A program made the translations under genes and the position numbers. From CAVTLG01 sp963802635 (GTDB taxonomy: Bacteria > Chloroflexota > Ktedonobacteria > Ktedonobacterales > Ktedonobacteraceae): 64,000 bases of DNA. Shown piece after piece: positions 53,015 through 62,811 of the stretch (positions are counted from its first letter, which is position 1; the number at the start of each line of letters is the position of its first letter). The stretch is from the NCBI GenBank assembly GCA_963802635.1, contig CAWDJJ010000003.1, positions 434,001-498,000 on the forward strand, written 5' to 3'. The notes beneath the pieces were generated by a model, which ran no database searches, was not told where the DNA came from, and saw nothing but the letters and a program-made list of their open reading frames with translations.

Positions 53015-53941
53015 ATGCGTAGTAAGATCACTGTTATCGGGGCTGGTTTCGTGGGTAGCACGCTCGTTCAGCGCCTGGCGGAACGCGATTATGCTGATGT
53101 AGTTATGTTCGATATTGTGCCCAATATGCCACAGGGGAAAGCACTCGATCTGCTCCAGGCAGGCCCCGTGCTTGGCTATGACTCGTTGATCACCGGTACA
53201 AATGATTATGTAGATACGGCGAACTCCGATATTGTGGTGATTACCTCCGGTTTCCCGCGCAAACCTGGCATGAGCCGTGATGATCTGGTGAAAAAGAACC
53301 AGGAAATTATTGCTCAGGTGACGGAACAGGTCGTCAGATATTCGCCTAATACGATTATCATTATGGTGACTAATCCTCTGGATGCGATGGCGCAGTTGGC
53401 GCTCCATGTCAGTGGTTTTTCCCGCGAGCGCGTGATTGGTATGGCAGGTGTGCTGGATACGGCGCGCTTCCGCACGTTTATTGCTCAGGAGTTGGGAGTA
53501 TCGGTGCGTGACGTGCAAGCATACGTTCTGGGTGGTCATGGCGACTCGATGGTGCCGCTCTCGCGTTTGTGTACGGTTGCCGGTATACCTATTGCTCAGC
53601 TACTGCCAGCCGAACGTATCGAGCAGATTGTCCAGCGTACGCGTGATGGTGGGGCTGAGGTCGTCAAGCTGCTGGGCGCTGGCAGTGCTTATTTTGCCCC
53701 TTCAGCCTCTGTACTGCAAATGATCGATTCGATTGTGCTCGATAAGAAGATGATTCTGCCCTCTACTATCTATTTGCAGGGAGAGTATGGCATTCAGAAT
53801 CTGTTTATCGGCGTACCTGCTAAATTGGGTGCACAGGGCCTGGAGCAGGTTATTGAGATCGAATTAACTGAGAGTGAGCGCGTACTGTTACAGAAGTCCG
53901 CGGATGCCGTCAAAGAATTGGTCCATGTGATGGGTATCTAG
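53015..53941 (+). CDS. mdh: Malate dehydrogenase
   Basis: 309 residues, the usual length for the LDH-like malate dehydrogenase of Chloroflexota. NAD-binding GAGFVGSTLVQRLAERDYAD with Asp (VVMFDIV) selecting NAD. Substrate Arg in SGFPRKPGMSRDDLVKKN; NPLDAMA; catalytic His in YVLGGHGDSMVPL. It oxidises malate to oxaloacetate in the TCA cycle. The frame opens in the upstream repeat (52955), but AAAGGG before the ATG at 53015 and the family N-terminus decide the start. A strong terminator follows. Confidence 0.95.
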   Translation: MRSKITVIGAGFVGSTLVQRLAERDYADVVMFDIVPNMPQGKALDLLQAGPVLGYDSLITGTNDYVDTANSDIVVITSGFPRKPGMSRDDLVKKNQEIIAQVTEQVVRYSPNTIIIMVTNPLDAMAQLALHVSGFSRERVIGMAGVLDTARFRTFIAQELGVSVRDVQAYVLGGHGDSMVPLSRLCTVAGIPIAQLLPAERIEQIVQRTRDGGAEVVKLLGAGSAYFAPSASVLQMIDSIVLDKKMILPSTIYLQGEYGIQNLFIGVPAKLGAQGLEQVIEIELTESERVLLQKSADAVKELVHVMGI

Positions 53942-54065
53942 TTGCCATCCCTCAAGCGGTTCGTGAAAGAACATGGGTTCCTGTCCTCTTTTTGGAAGAA
54001 AACATAACACGAAATCCGCAGAGATCAAATGAAGACTGCACCAGCCCCTCATACAACAAGGCGTA

Positions 54066-54102
54066 GGAGAACGATCCTCACTCGTTCTCCTCTGCTCTTT
54101 TT
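54066..54102 (+). terminator. Terminator of mdh, overlapping the rsmI 3' end
   Basis: Nine-base perfect arms GGAGAACGA and TCGTTCTCC, then TCTGCTCTTTTT. The right arm lies inside the last codons of rsmI on the opposite strand. Confidence 0.85.
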
Positions 54103-54782
54103 GCTTGATCTACCGTTTTCCCTGCTCCTGCAATAATTACAATATACTCCCCCTTGAGTTTTGTCGCAGGCAGCTCGGCCTGCAATGTTGTCAGTGTGCC
54201 ACGCTCAACCTTCTCAAAGAGCTTGGTCAGATCATTGGCAATAGCGGCCTGGCGGTCGCCAAACACGTACAGTGCATCTTCTAAAAAATCTGCCAGCCGA
54301 TAGGGACTCTCATAATAAATAAGGGTGTGCGGTGCATCCTTATCGACGCTCAAGAACTTGCGCCTGCCAACTGTCTTGCGCGGCGGAAAGCCACGAAAAG
54401 TAAAGCTATGCACCGGCAGACCCGAGAGCACCAGCGCCATCACGAATGCCGTTGGTCCCGGAACCATTGTGAAGGCCAGTTGCGCATTGATGACCCGTCG
54501 TACAAGCGTAAAGCCCGGATCAGAAATACCCGGCGTGCCTGCGTCGGTAACGAGCGCTACAGATTGACCTTGTTGAAGCAGTGCTTCGATGCGTTCTCCC
54601 GCTCTTTGCTCGTTATGTTCATGGAAAGCCATGAGGGGTTTCTGGATGTCAAAATGTTTGAGGAGTATGCCCGTCTTACGCGTATCTTCGCTGGCTATGA
54701 TATCAACTTCTTGCATGACTTCCAGAGCTCGTAATGTTATGTCATTCAGGTTGCCTATCGGTGTTGCCACTAAATAAAGCAT
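54078..54782 (-). CDS. rsmI: 16S rRNA (cytidine1402-2'-O)-methyltransferase
   Basis: 234 residues. Tetrapyrrole-methylase fold: LYLVATPIGNLNDITLRALE, DIIASEDTRKTGILLKHFDI, FHEHNEQRAGERIEALLQQG, VALVTDAGTPGISDPGFTLV and VPGPTAFVMALVLSGLPVHS are the RsmI signatures. It 2'-O-methylates C1402 in the ribosomal decoding centre. The start at 54782 fits the family; the frame continues 9 codons further without support. Shorter than E. coli RsmI because the C-terminal helical domain is missing, which is usual in this phylum. Confidence 0.93.
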   Translation of the reverse strand: MLYLVATPIGNLNDITLRALEVMQEVDIIASEDTRKTGILLKHFDIQKPLMAFHEHNEQRAGERIEALLQQGQSVALVTDAGTPGISDPGFTLVRRVINAQLAFTMVPGPTAFVMALVLSGLPVHSFTFRGFPPRKTVGRRKFLSVDKDAPHTLIYYESPYRLADFLEDALYVFGDRQAAIANDLTKLFEKVERGTLTTLQAELPATKLKGEYIVIIAGAGKTVDQAKRAEENE

Positions 54783-55035
54783 AGAAGCCTTTCTTTTTCT
54801 ATTCCACACCGTTCAACTGTCTGTGCAAACAAGCGTGCAGTAATACTTCTCATCTGCAGACCTTTGCAGTCTTCAAGCTTCACTGTCTCACACTGTTAGT
54901 TGTTATAATTGCCTCTTCCTATTTATTATCGAATCCCTTTTATGATCAAATCTGTTGACAAACCAGCTCCTCCTGGAGGTGAAATGCTAGCTAGCTCTAG
55001 CTCACCCGGCAAAGTGTCGCGAGTATGGATATGTT

Positions 55036-55315
55036 ATATTGCCTTGCATTCAGATGAGAGCTATGCGGCAGCATAGTTCTAGCAACCTCCGTTCTGTCAG
55101 ATGAACCAAAGGTTAGAGGCGGCAGCCTCGTTTCTGACAGTCTAAGAGGGACGAGAGTTGCTGATCCACCTGGCTGACTGCAAAGCAGTAGCTGCTTCCT
55201 TACAGTCAGATGAGCCGAAGGCTAGAAGCGTCAGCTTCGTTTCTGACTGTATAAGAGGCTCGCCAGCAGCGTTGCCAGGCGGAATAAGAACGCGTTTCTG
55301 AATGCCTATGGGTGT
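55036..55315 (+). repeat. Nested-hairpin repeat, copy 10 (longest form)
   Basis: 280 bases. Stem GAGCTATGC-GGCA-GCATAGTTC; inner unit CTGTCAGATGAACC ... GAGGC-GGCA-GCCTC ... TTTCTGACAG; a second inner unit CAGTCAGATGAGCC ... GAAGC-GTCA-GCTTC ... TTTCTGACTG; then the CGCCAG...CAGGCG module and the right end. It shows units nested inside units. Confidence 0.92.
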
Positions 55316-55925
55316 TAGAAGACAGCATGACCGAAAAATGGTTTTAATAATTGTGCATTATAATGGAGTCGTATCCTTTTGGCTAGTGGTTGCGCTTGTA
55401 TGTTCCTCTCCTCGCCTGCAGGCGGCGTAAACAGCGCTCTATACAGTATGCTTCTCCATCTTTCCTGGGAGTGGTATCATATTCCACATAGAAAGCCTTG
55501 TCCCAGGGCCGAGTTTCTATTCTATAGTGTTATGTTGTTATAATGATGCCTATCAAATCATACACGTAACCGGATAATGGAAAATAATATGAATTCAAAA
55601 CCTCTTTGTTTTTTATTCAAACAATATTATACGAGTCACCGATATATTGACGAGTGTGATTATACAATGAGATGATGAGAAAAGTACAATATGGGTTGAC
55701 TAGAATTGCAGTCTATGCTAAACTACGGAATATGAAGTATTATCTAGCGATTTCCCTTTTTGTTCCATCTGTGATACTTGATACGGCTTTCTATATACGT
55801 GATTGGTTAGACGAGTATCACGCTTGTAAGTATCTATATGAGTCATTTGGAAGGAACCGCTAGTTTTCATCGAGTGTGTTGAAGTTTTTAGAGCCTCATA
55901 CTATTCTTTGAAAGGATTTTGTTCC
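55316..55925. other. Long intergenic region without a supported gene
   Basis: AT-rich toward its 3' end. One 63-codon frame at 55672 has no ribosome binding site or family match and was rejected. The last bases hold the leader of the XRE-TPR gene (AAAGGA at 55910). Confidence 0.4.
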
Positions 55926-57309
55926 ATGCCATCCCTTGAAACTGCCAATGTAGGGAAGGCTGTTGCTGCGAGAGTTGGTACCAATATCCGCGAGGTGCGG
56001 ACAAAATTGGGCATGACTCAAGCACAGCTTGCTGCTCCCGAATTTTCCATCTCATACATTTCTGCGATTGAGCGAGGCAAGATTCGTCCGTCTTTAAAGG
56101 CGCTTTCGATTCTGGCTCGAACGCCTGGATGTCCCCCTGACTTTCCTGCTGGAAGGTTCTCCATCCGGTGCTGCTGAGGCTCGCGCTGTGGGCTACTCCC
56201 CCGCCGATTCCGGCCCTGATCAGAGGGTCGACGTCGATCTGCTCCAGGCGAATGTGCTTGTGCAACAAGGAGCCTACGCAGAGGCTGAGCTTTTACTCGA
56301 ACCTATCCAGCCTGAACGTATTACGACGGATCAGGTTTATCGTCTGTATCTCCTCCATGGGCAGGTGCACCTGGGTTCGAACGAGTACCAGGAAGCTGTG
56401 GTCGATCTCCGTGCTGCTGTTGCTCAGGGTGAAGCTTTAAATGATAGTGAATATATTGAACGTGCCCGTAATCTTCTTGGTAAAGCCTACTTCTTACTTT
56501 ATAATTATACACTTGCTGTAGAGAATCATCTGCGTTGTAACTCTGCTATCGAAAGTGGACAGATTGCTGACCCTATTTTCGCGCTCGAAGTATTCAGTAA
56601 TGTGGCAAATGACTATTTCAGGTTGGGCGACCTGGAGAAGTCGGTGACTTTCTATCATCAAGCTTTGCAGACGATGGATACGCTGAATCGTGATAGCAAA
56701 AGCTTTGCTCAGAGGTATATGGAGATTAGCCAGCATTATAAGTCCGTTGGTAAATTGGCTATGGCCCGTGAATATGCGACACAAAGCCTTGCCGTCTATG
56801 AGATGCGCGACGAGCAGCGCCTGGTTGGCTTGACGCACTTGCGCCTGGGCAAGGCACTGGAGAAACAGCAGAATCTGGATGGAGCTGAAAAGGAGTATCG
56901 TCAGGCTATTGGTATTGAGCGGGATCTGAATGATGATGTTTCTGCTTCTGTCTGTCATACTGGCCTGGCGGAGTTGTTGCTCAAGCGTGGAGAGACGCAC
57001 GAGGCTGAGCACGAGGCGCAGGAAGCGCTCACTTTTGCGCGGGCTAGCAACGATCCACAAACTCAGGGACAGGCCCTGATTGCTTTAGCCCAGATTCGCC
57101 ATCAAGCTGGCGATTTCGCAGATGCCGATCAGTACTTTACGCAAGCCCTTGAATTGCTGGATACCGCGCATTCTCATGAGATTGCTGCTTCTGCCTACTT
57201 CCGTTTCGCCAATTTGTTGGAGGAGCGTGGCGAGGTCCAGCGCAGTTTGAGCGCTATTAAAAAGGCGTATGAGCATCAACGCCTGGGCAAACGTGGTGAT
57301 ATCGAATAA
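55926..57309 (+). CDS. XRE-TPR regulator, frameshifted in this sequence
   Basis: About 460 residues after joining. Residues 10-65 form a Cro/C1 helix-turn-helix (IREVRTKLGMTQAQLAAPEF, SISYISAIERGKIRPSLKAL). The frame breaks after SILAR at 56120-56121, where one extra A is present; the next frame continues RLDVPLTFLLEGSPSGAAEA and on to 57309. The rest is ~9 TPR units (e.g. ALEVFSNVANDYFRLGDLEK; AEKEYRQAIGIERDLNDDVS). Such proteins usually switch genes in response to a peptide or other ligand bound by the TPRs. A second, related gene lies at 60644-61994. Confidence 0.85.
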
Positions 57310-57369
57310 GTTGCTTGCCCAGCTTTGTTCTTTTGTGAGCAAGGCCGCTGCTAGTCGGAATTTGCCATA

Positions 57370-57470
57370 ATATTGCCTTACATTCAGATAAGCCGAAGGC
57401 TAGAAGCGTCAGCTTCGTTTCTGACAGCCCAAGAGGGACGAGAGTTGCGTTTCTGAATGCCTATGGGTAT
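57370..57470 (+). repeat. Nested-hairpin repeat, copy 11
   Basis: Standard ends; AGCCGAAGGCT, GAAGC-GTCA-GCTTC, TTTCTGACAG and AAGAGGGACGAG modules. The left half of the inner unit (CTGTCAGATGAG) is missing, so the outer left end is joined to an inner right half. Confidence 0.9.
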
Positions 57471-57568
57471 AACACAATAGTAGCGTGCGTTCCTACGATC
57501 TGAAGATACTTCTCTGCGTAGGAGCGCGTTTTGTTGCTCTTCTATGAGAGTATATAGATGAGACCGTC

Positions 57569-57705
57569 ATATTGCCTTACATTCAGATGAGCCGAAGGCT
57601 AGCGACCTCCTTTCTGTCAGATGAGCCGAAGGCTAGAAGCGCCAGCTTCGTTTCTAACAGCCTAAGAGGAACGAGACAGTGGCGTTTCTGAATGTCTATG
57701 GGTGT
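57569..57705 (+). repeat. Nested-hairpin repeat, copy 12
   Basis: Only 98 bases after copy 11. Complete inner unit CTGTCAGATGAGCCGAAGG ... GAAGC-GCCA-GCTTC ... TTTCTAACAG. Right end GGGTGT instead of GGGTAT, as in copy 10. Confidence 0.9.
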
Positions 57706-58010
57706 CAGACTTGCTCCAGGGGCGTGTTTTGCGCTGCTTCTTTCTGGCTGTGGGCTGGAATGCTGCTTCCTGGCATGATACACTTTTTGATGGAGAGTCA
57801 ATTGACCAATTTCGTTTATTCATGTATACTCTGCCTCACCTTTATATGAGGTGGAAGGCCATGGTGTCCTTTCTTTTGTGATCCACATTTAGGGTGTTGC
57901 AAGAATATGTGTCTCAGTGTTTGCATAGTGCTGCTGAACACTCTATAAGAGCGTGCTGTCTCTTTAGAGACTTTTATTTGAGGAAGGGCACACTGGAGGG
58001 ATTTCCCGCA

Positions 58011-58910
58011 ATGCCATTCACTGCTCATGATTTGAGGTACCAGGCTGAAGAAAGCTATCCTTTACTGTATGCCTATCTCCATCGTAATGCACAGCGCTAT
58101 CTTGGCGCATTGAAGTACGACGCTTTTGAAGTTGATACGGTAATTGGTCATGTGGTTGAACAGCTTGTGCGCCTCGGTCTTCTCGGTGGGGGAGACCTTA
58201 CGCCTCATAGTGCACTGGATCGGTTAACTGATGCACAGTTCTATACTTTTTTGAGCCGCAGTGTCAGAAATAAGGCGATTGACCGTTTACGGAAACGTCG
58301 CTTGCAAATTAGCTCATCTGCTGAGTTTGAAGCGATGAGCGATGAAAATGGGGATACCGATCCCTTGCATGATGCTGTCTCCTCGCTATGGGGAACGACG
58401 CCATTTGCTACGCCTGAAGAAATTGCGCTCCATCTTGTTTCGCAACGCGAACTGCGTAATGTGCTGAAACATTGTATCCTGATTTTGAGCGTTGCCCCTT
58501 ATCAATTGCAGGCCGTTATGCAAGAACTGCAAGAGATCGGGGCCGAGGAACTCCTGCAAGCTATCAGTGAAGAATTGCAGCTCTCCCTGTCTCCTGAGCT
58601 AAATCTCCATCTAAGTCAACATAAAGACCATGCACATAAGAAGTTGCGTGGCTGTTTGCAGCAGCAGAGTTCGAATTTGACAGTCACGATTGCTTTACGT
58701 CTGACAATGTATACGCAACGTTCTTCTGCTACACAGAACTATGCGGTCACTTTGCAAACTCTGGCGCAGCACGATCTCTCAGAGGATGATGTGCGGAAAG
58801 GTCTGCATACGCTGGTAACTGAGGGCTTGCTCGACTGGCAAGACGAGGAGGTTGTTTCTCTCTCGGCGGTCCAGTTGAAGCGTTTGTCGCGCTTCTATAA
58901 AGAAGAGTAG
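58011..58910 (+). CDS. Divergent sigma-factor-like protein
   Basis: 299 residues. Residues 12-97 resemble sigma-70 region 2: ESYPLLYAYLHRNAQRYLGA, a 2.2-like acidic helix (VDTVIGHVVEQLVRLG) and a 2.4-like segment FYTFLSRSVRNKAIDRLRKR (78-97), with the pattern F-W/Y..R..NKAIDRLR. The expected region 4 helix-turn-helix is not clear; instead there is a helical domain (HKDHAHKKLRGCLQQ) and a winged-helix-like end (QHDLSEDDVRKGLHTLVTEG, LLDWQDEEVVSLSA). GGAGGG precedes the ATG at 58011; the open frame starts at 57894. The next gene, 30 bases on, carries a zinc anti-sigma-type motif, which supports the sigma reading. Confidence 0.6.
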   Translation: MPFTAHDLRYQAEESYPLLYAYLHRNAQRYLGALKYDAFEVDTVIGHVVEQLVRLGLLGGGDLTPHSALDRLTDAQFYTFLSRSVRNKAIDRLRKRRLQISSSAEFEAMSDENGDTDPLHDAVSSLWGTTPFATPEEIALHLVSQRELRNVLKHCILILSVAPYQLQAVMQELQEIGAEELLQAISEELQLSLSPELNLHLSQHKDHAHKKLRGCLQQQSSNLTVTIALRLTMYTQRSSATQNYAVTLQTLAQHDLSEDDVRKGLHTLVTEGLLDWQDEEVVSLSAVQLKRLSRFYKEE

Positions 58911-58940
58911 CTAGCTATACTGATCCTGGAGGAGACAGAT

Positions 58941-59978
58941 ATGAACGATCACACATTATCCGCTACGCGGGGTGATAATACGAAACTTGCACAGTGGTTA
59001 CTGCAGGTATTGCAGATGCCAGCACAAGATACTGAGGATACTTCTATTGACGCTGGAGATGACGTACAATTACAACTTTTACTGCATCGCGATTATCATT
59101 TGCGCTTTTATCAGCAATTGCCAGATTTTATCATGGCTCTCCTCACAGATGGCTTGCCAGTACCGGTGTCTTCTGTGCCTTTACTCTACCACCTGGCCGG
59201 TTGTAGCGAGTGCCACCAGGCTTATCTTGATCTGTATGATGCTATGCGCACCGCAATTCAACCGCAGGGACAACGCTTTTCGCTAGGTCAGGGTACACGC
59301 ACGCTTGCTGCTACGCCTCATCGTATGCTTGCACATCTTTGTCAATCTGTTATCAGCCAGGCCGAGGCGCTATTACGCCAGGCACGCCATGAGCATGCCA
59401 ATGAAGATGCGGCGGCTCGTTCTCTTTTACTGCTCGCTTTGCGTATAAGTTCGCATATTGGACAGGCGAATGTGCGTCGTGAGGCATTGCAAGATCTGGT
59501 GCGTGTTGCCGCGCTCTTCGCTGGTGCTACTGCTCCTGCAGAGGAAGATCCCAATGTGCATGCATATACTCCCGTGTTGACTGGTGCTGGTGGCTTACGG
59601 CGTGGCAAAGTTATGCGCCATGGTGATCCAGGACTCCGTCCGCAGCACCAGGAGCAGCCGGTAATCAATCTCCAGTCGCATGCCTTAGAGGGCAGTATTA
59701 TGCAGCGTGGGAGCATGCTTGAATTACATTTGCATGATCTGGCAACAGCGTCGCGTGGACATTTTGTCTCGATTTCAGTGCTGCTTGGCTCTTTAATTGA
59801 GCCTGTGCGTTGGATTGGTGGCAATCCTTGTGCCATTCGTAGTGCCGTTCCGGTCGATCTTGCCGGAACTCTGGTTACGCCACTAGGCGAAACGGCGTTG
59901 CAACTGAGTAATCCTGAAGAGCGCAATTTGCTTGAAGCAACGTTCATGCTGCTAGAGGTGCGCCCACTGAGCGAATAG
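58941..59978 (+). CDS. Putative zinc anti-sigma-like partner protein
   Basis: 345 residues. Near residue 84 it has YHLAGCSECHQAYLDLYDAM, the His-x3-Cys-x2-Cys pattern (H84, C88, C91) of the zinc-binding anti-sigma domain. A helical middle part (AEALLRQARHEHANEDAAAR) and a beta-rich C-terminal part (GSMLELHLHDLATASRGHFV; VDLAGTLVTPLGETALQLSN) follow. No membrane segment is seen, so it would be a soluble anti-sigma. GGAGGAGAC precedes the ATG, and the gene follows the sigma-like gene directly. The trigger is unknown; thiol oxidation at the zinc site is possible. Confidence 0.6.
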   Translation: MNDHTLSATRGDNTKLAQWLLQVLQMPAQDTEDTSIDAGDDVQLQLLLHRDYHLRFYQQLPDFIMALLTDGLPVPVSSVPLLYHLAGCSECHQAYLDLYDAMRTAIQPQGQRFSLGQGTRTLAATPHRMLAHLCQSVISQAEALLRQARHEHANEDAAARSLLLLALRISSHIGQANVRREALQDLVRVAALFAGATAPAEEDPNVHAYTPVLTGAGGLRRGKVMRHGDPGLRPQHQEQPVINLQSHALEGSIMQRGSMLELHLHDLATASRGHFVSISVLLGSLIEPVRWIGGNPCAIRSAVPVDLAGTLVTPLGETALQLSNPEERNLLEATFMLLEVRPLSE

Positions 59979-60039
59979 ACGACTACAAAAAAACTGTATG
60001 TACTGCCTCTGTGTTGGTCGTTAGTTTTCTGCTTGTCTG

Positions 60040-60540
60040 CTACTCAGGGGGTTGAAAGGTCACGGTACCGCTCTTCCCACCGCTTTTCTCGGCGATATAT
60101 GCCTGCTCCAGGATGATCGTGTTATCAACACCTTTGCACATATCATAGATCGTCAGTGCCGCAACCGTCACTGCACAGAGTGCCTCGACATCAACGCCCG
60201 TCTTATAATTGGTGCGTGTGCGACCTTCGATGAAGATCAGTCCCTCCTTGCTATCAAGCGTGAACTGTATATCGATGTAGGTCATCGGTAGCGGATGGCA
60301 GAGTGGAATCATTTGCGGAGTTTGTTTGGCTGCCATAATACCAGCTATTTTGGCTACCTCCAGGACACTCCCTTTACTGACCTGATTAGTCTCGATGAGG
60401 CGTACCGTCTCTGCGGCCAGGCGTACACGTCCTCTGGCTAGCGCTTCGCGTACTGTCTCTGGCCGCTCAGTCACGTCTACCATATGTATATTGCCGCTCT
60501 CATCCAGGTGCGTAAGCTGCTTGTCCTGTGGAAAATCCAT
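60040..60540 (-). CDS. moaC: Cyclic pyranopterin monophosphate synthase
   Basis: 166 residues. MoaC makes cPMP, the first stable intermediate of molybdenum cofactor. Family signatures: LTHLDESGNIHMVDVTERPE at the start, AAKQTPQMIPLCHPLPMTYI, KTGVDVEALCAVTVAALTIY and DMCKGVD near the catalytic Asp-Lys. The start at 60540 is chosen because AAAGG lies 8 bases before it; the frame opens at 60564 with TTG. It stands alone, without moaA or other mo genes nearby. Confidence 0.95.
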   Translation of the reverse strand: MDFPQDKQLTHLDESGNIHMVDVTERPETVREALARGRVRLAAETVRLIETNQVSKGSVLEVAKIAGIMAAKQTPQMIPLCHPLPMTYIDIQFTLDSKEGLIFIEGRTRTNYKTGVDVEALCAVTVAALTIYDMCKGVDNTIILEQAYIAEKSGGKSGTVTFQPPE

Positions 60541-60643
60541 GCTTATTTGGCCTTTCATGCTCAAATTATACGCCGAACGCTGACAATCAGGTAAACATCT
60601 GTTTGTCTGAAGCTTGCCTGGTTGTCAATGTTCAGCATACTGC

Positions 60644-61994
60644 TCATTTCTCTAGCTTCTGTCTGCTCTGAAAGGCACGCCTGAAATGAGTAAATGCTTC
60701 ACGTTCTTTTCCCGCCTCCTCTAATAATTGTGCGTAGCGCACAGATTCATCTGCCAGTTCCTGGTGGTGGCCCAATTCTTCAAGTATATCCAGTCCCGCT
60801 ACAAAATGTTGGCTCCCATCGTCGTGATGTTGCTGTGCGTATTCGATGCGACCAAGCATGATTAACGCTTCTGCCAAGATGATTGTTTTCCCGAAGGCTG
60901 TAGCGAGTGCTTCTGCTAGCTTTGCATCATGTTCTGCGTCCTGCAGTTCATGCCTAATGAAGTGCCATTCTGCTTTGCGTGTGTAAATGCTTGCCTGTGT
61001 CAGGCTGTTCTGCAGGACGCTAGGATTTTGTAGCGCTTCATCAAGGTATGCGCGCGCTTTTTGTTGATCTCCTTGCAGTATTGCATGACCAAGATAGTGA
61101 TGCAGCTCACTCCCCAGACGCTTCATGGTTTCCTGATTATGTACCTGAGCACTCTTGTATGCATAGAGTATTGCCAGGTTGTTCTCTTTCTCTGTTGCAT
61201 AATAGTGGCTCAGCCTGGCATATGTTGTCTGTATATGTTGTGCGCTGCTCAAGCCTTCTGTAATGGCAAGCGCTTTTGTGAACATCTCCAGGGCGCGCTC
61301 AAAATTTTCGAGCCGTGTATAATGCTGCCCCATTTGAATATATACCTGTAAAGCCAGAAATGGATCGTATGGTTCTGTGCTCTCTAGTAGCTCGATGGTC
61401 TGCTGATGGGCCAGAAGCGCCTGTGCGTAGTTGCGCATTGCGGCATAGGTTATTGCTAGTTGATTGAGGATGTGCAGATCTGTGTAATGTGCGTTGAGTT
61501 CTTTGGCGATCTGTGATCCTTCCGTCAGGACGTATTCGCTTTCCTGGAACTGCTCTGTATTATAATAAGCCCAACCTAGCAAGTAACGATGCCGAAGCAG
61601 GTGTTGACGTTTCAAACGCTTTATTGAAATGTTCTCGAGTTGTTCTATTGCTTCTGTAGTTGCTCCTTGCACTATGAGGATATGGATTTCGAGTAAGGCT
61701 AATTCTATCTCATCATCATCATGCTCAATATGATTCGATGAAGCGCTCAAACGATCTTCTGGCTGTGATCGGTTCGGTAAAAGTTGCGTTGAGGTCAGAC
61801 CTAACCTGGCCGCGAGAATCTCTAATGCGCGCAACGAGGGATGGATCTGCCCACGTTCTATGGCTGAGATGTAACTGACTGAGAAATCAGGCGCTGCGAG
61901 TTGGCTCTGTGTATAATGTTGTGCGATACGTGCTGCCCTCAATTTTTCCCCTACCGATTTGCCGATCTTGCTCGAATGGTTGTTCGGGGGACAT
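60644..61994 (-). CDS. XRE-TPR regulator, frameshifted in this sequence
   Basis: About 449 residues after joining. The ATG at 61994 follows GGAGGTTAAC and reads MSPEQPFEQDRQIGRGK. One extra A (T run at 61943-61947) then puts the frame out of phase; it resumes LRAARIAQHYTQSQLAAPDF, SVSYISAIERGQIHPSLRAL, a complete Cro/C1 HTH. The remainder is ~9 TPR units (YLLGWAYYNTEQFQESEYVL; QVYIQMGQHYTRLENFERAL). It is closely related to the regulator at 55926 in both the HTH (QLAAP-FS-SYISAIERG-I-PSL-AL) and layout, so the two are paralogues. Confidence 0.85.
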
Positions 61995-62607
61995 GTTAAC
62001 CTCCTGGCTATAATAGTTTTCGAGAATGTAAGTCAATAAATACACAAAATATTGGTCAAGTATATTGTAAAATATACTGCTGTTTTGTGTCAATACGTTA
62101 GTGCAATAGATATTCAAGCGATACTTATAAAGTCTTGCTTGTGTACAAGTAAAGTTTTCCCTCTACTCCCTTAGTTACGTTGTACTCACTGCATGCTATA
62201 ATGATCAGTAAGCTAAGAACGCCAAAAATCTGTAGATGCATTAAAGCTATCGTGCGAGTTGACCACTTCTTGTTAAACATTTGCTATTTGTCTGCACTGT
62301 ACTTTATGCGAATGTGGGATGTATACATTGGCATTTTTCGTTTGAGCTTTGCATGAGGAATAGTTGTATTCCTCTCCACTAAAGCAGCCTGCTTCTTTCC
62401 AGATTTACTTTCTGCTTGCTTCTAGGAGATTACTTTTCTTGTGTATTTTTCTCTGTATATAATCTGTTAGTCTTTCTTGTGAGGGGATAGGGATGCTCTG
62501 CTTCAGATAAACTGTTCTCGTTTAGTGAGATTACATCTAATGCACATATTTTATGTCAATGGTAAAATGTATTTGTCAGGAAGGGATGTTACTGCCATGT
62601 CGGAGAA
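61995..62607. other. AT-rich intergenic region without a supported gene
   Basis: Control region of the minus-strand XRE-TPR gene followed by several hundred AT-rich bases. Nothing coding is recognised before the transporter remnant. Confidence 0.4.
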
Positions 62608-62811
62608 CTCAACTTGAACCTCTCGCCGTTACTCACTATTCTGATCTCCTGGATCTGGCTGAGGGAAATACCTACCCTTGTAGATTTTGTAGGTGGCATC
62701 GTTGTTATTCTGGGTGTGCTCATGGTCAATATCTGGGGCAAGCAACCGCCTATAAGCATAGAAACATCTACGCATGACGAAGCAGTCCACACGCTTGGGA
62801 AGATTGAGTGA
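62608..62811 (+). pseudogene. Remnant of an EamA (DMT-family) transporter
   Basis: The frame reads LNLNLSPLLTILISWIWLRE, IPTLVDFVGGIVVILGVLMV and NIWGKQPP. This matches the last two membrane helices of EamA/DMT transporters (pattern L-SPL-T-L-SWLWLGE-PT...GG-LI--GV). The eight preceding helices are missing, and the upstream DNA has no matching frame, so the gene has been truncated by deletion. Confidence 0.75.

Noticed and set aside
55672..55863. 63-codon plus-strand frame in the gap before the XRE-TPR gene
   Set aside because: No ribosome binding site, no family pattern, AT-rich context.
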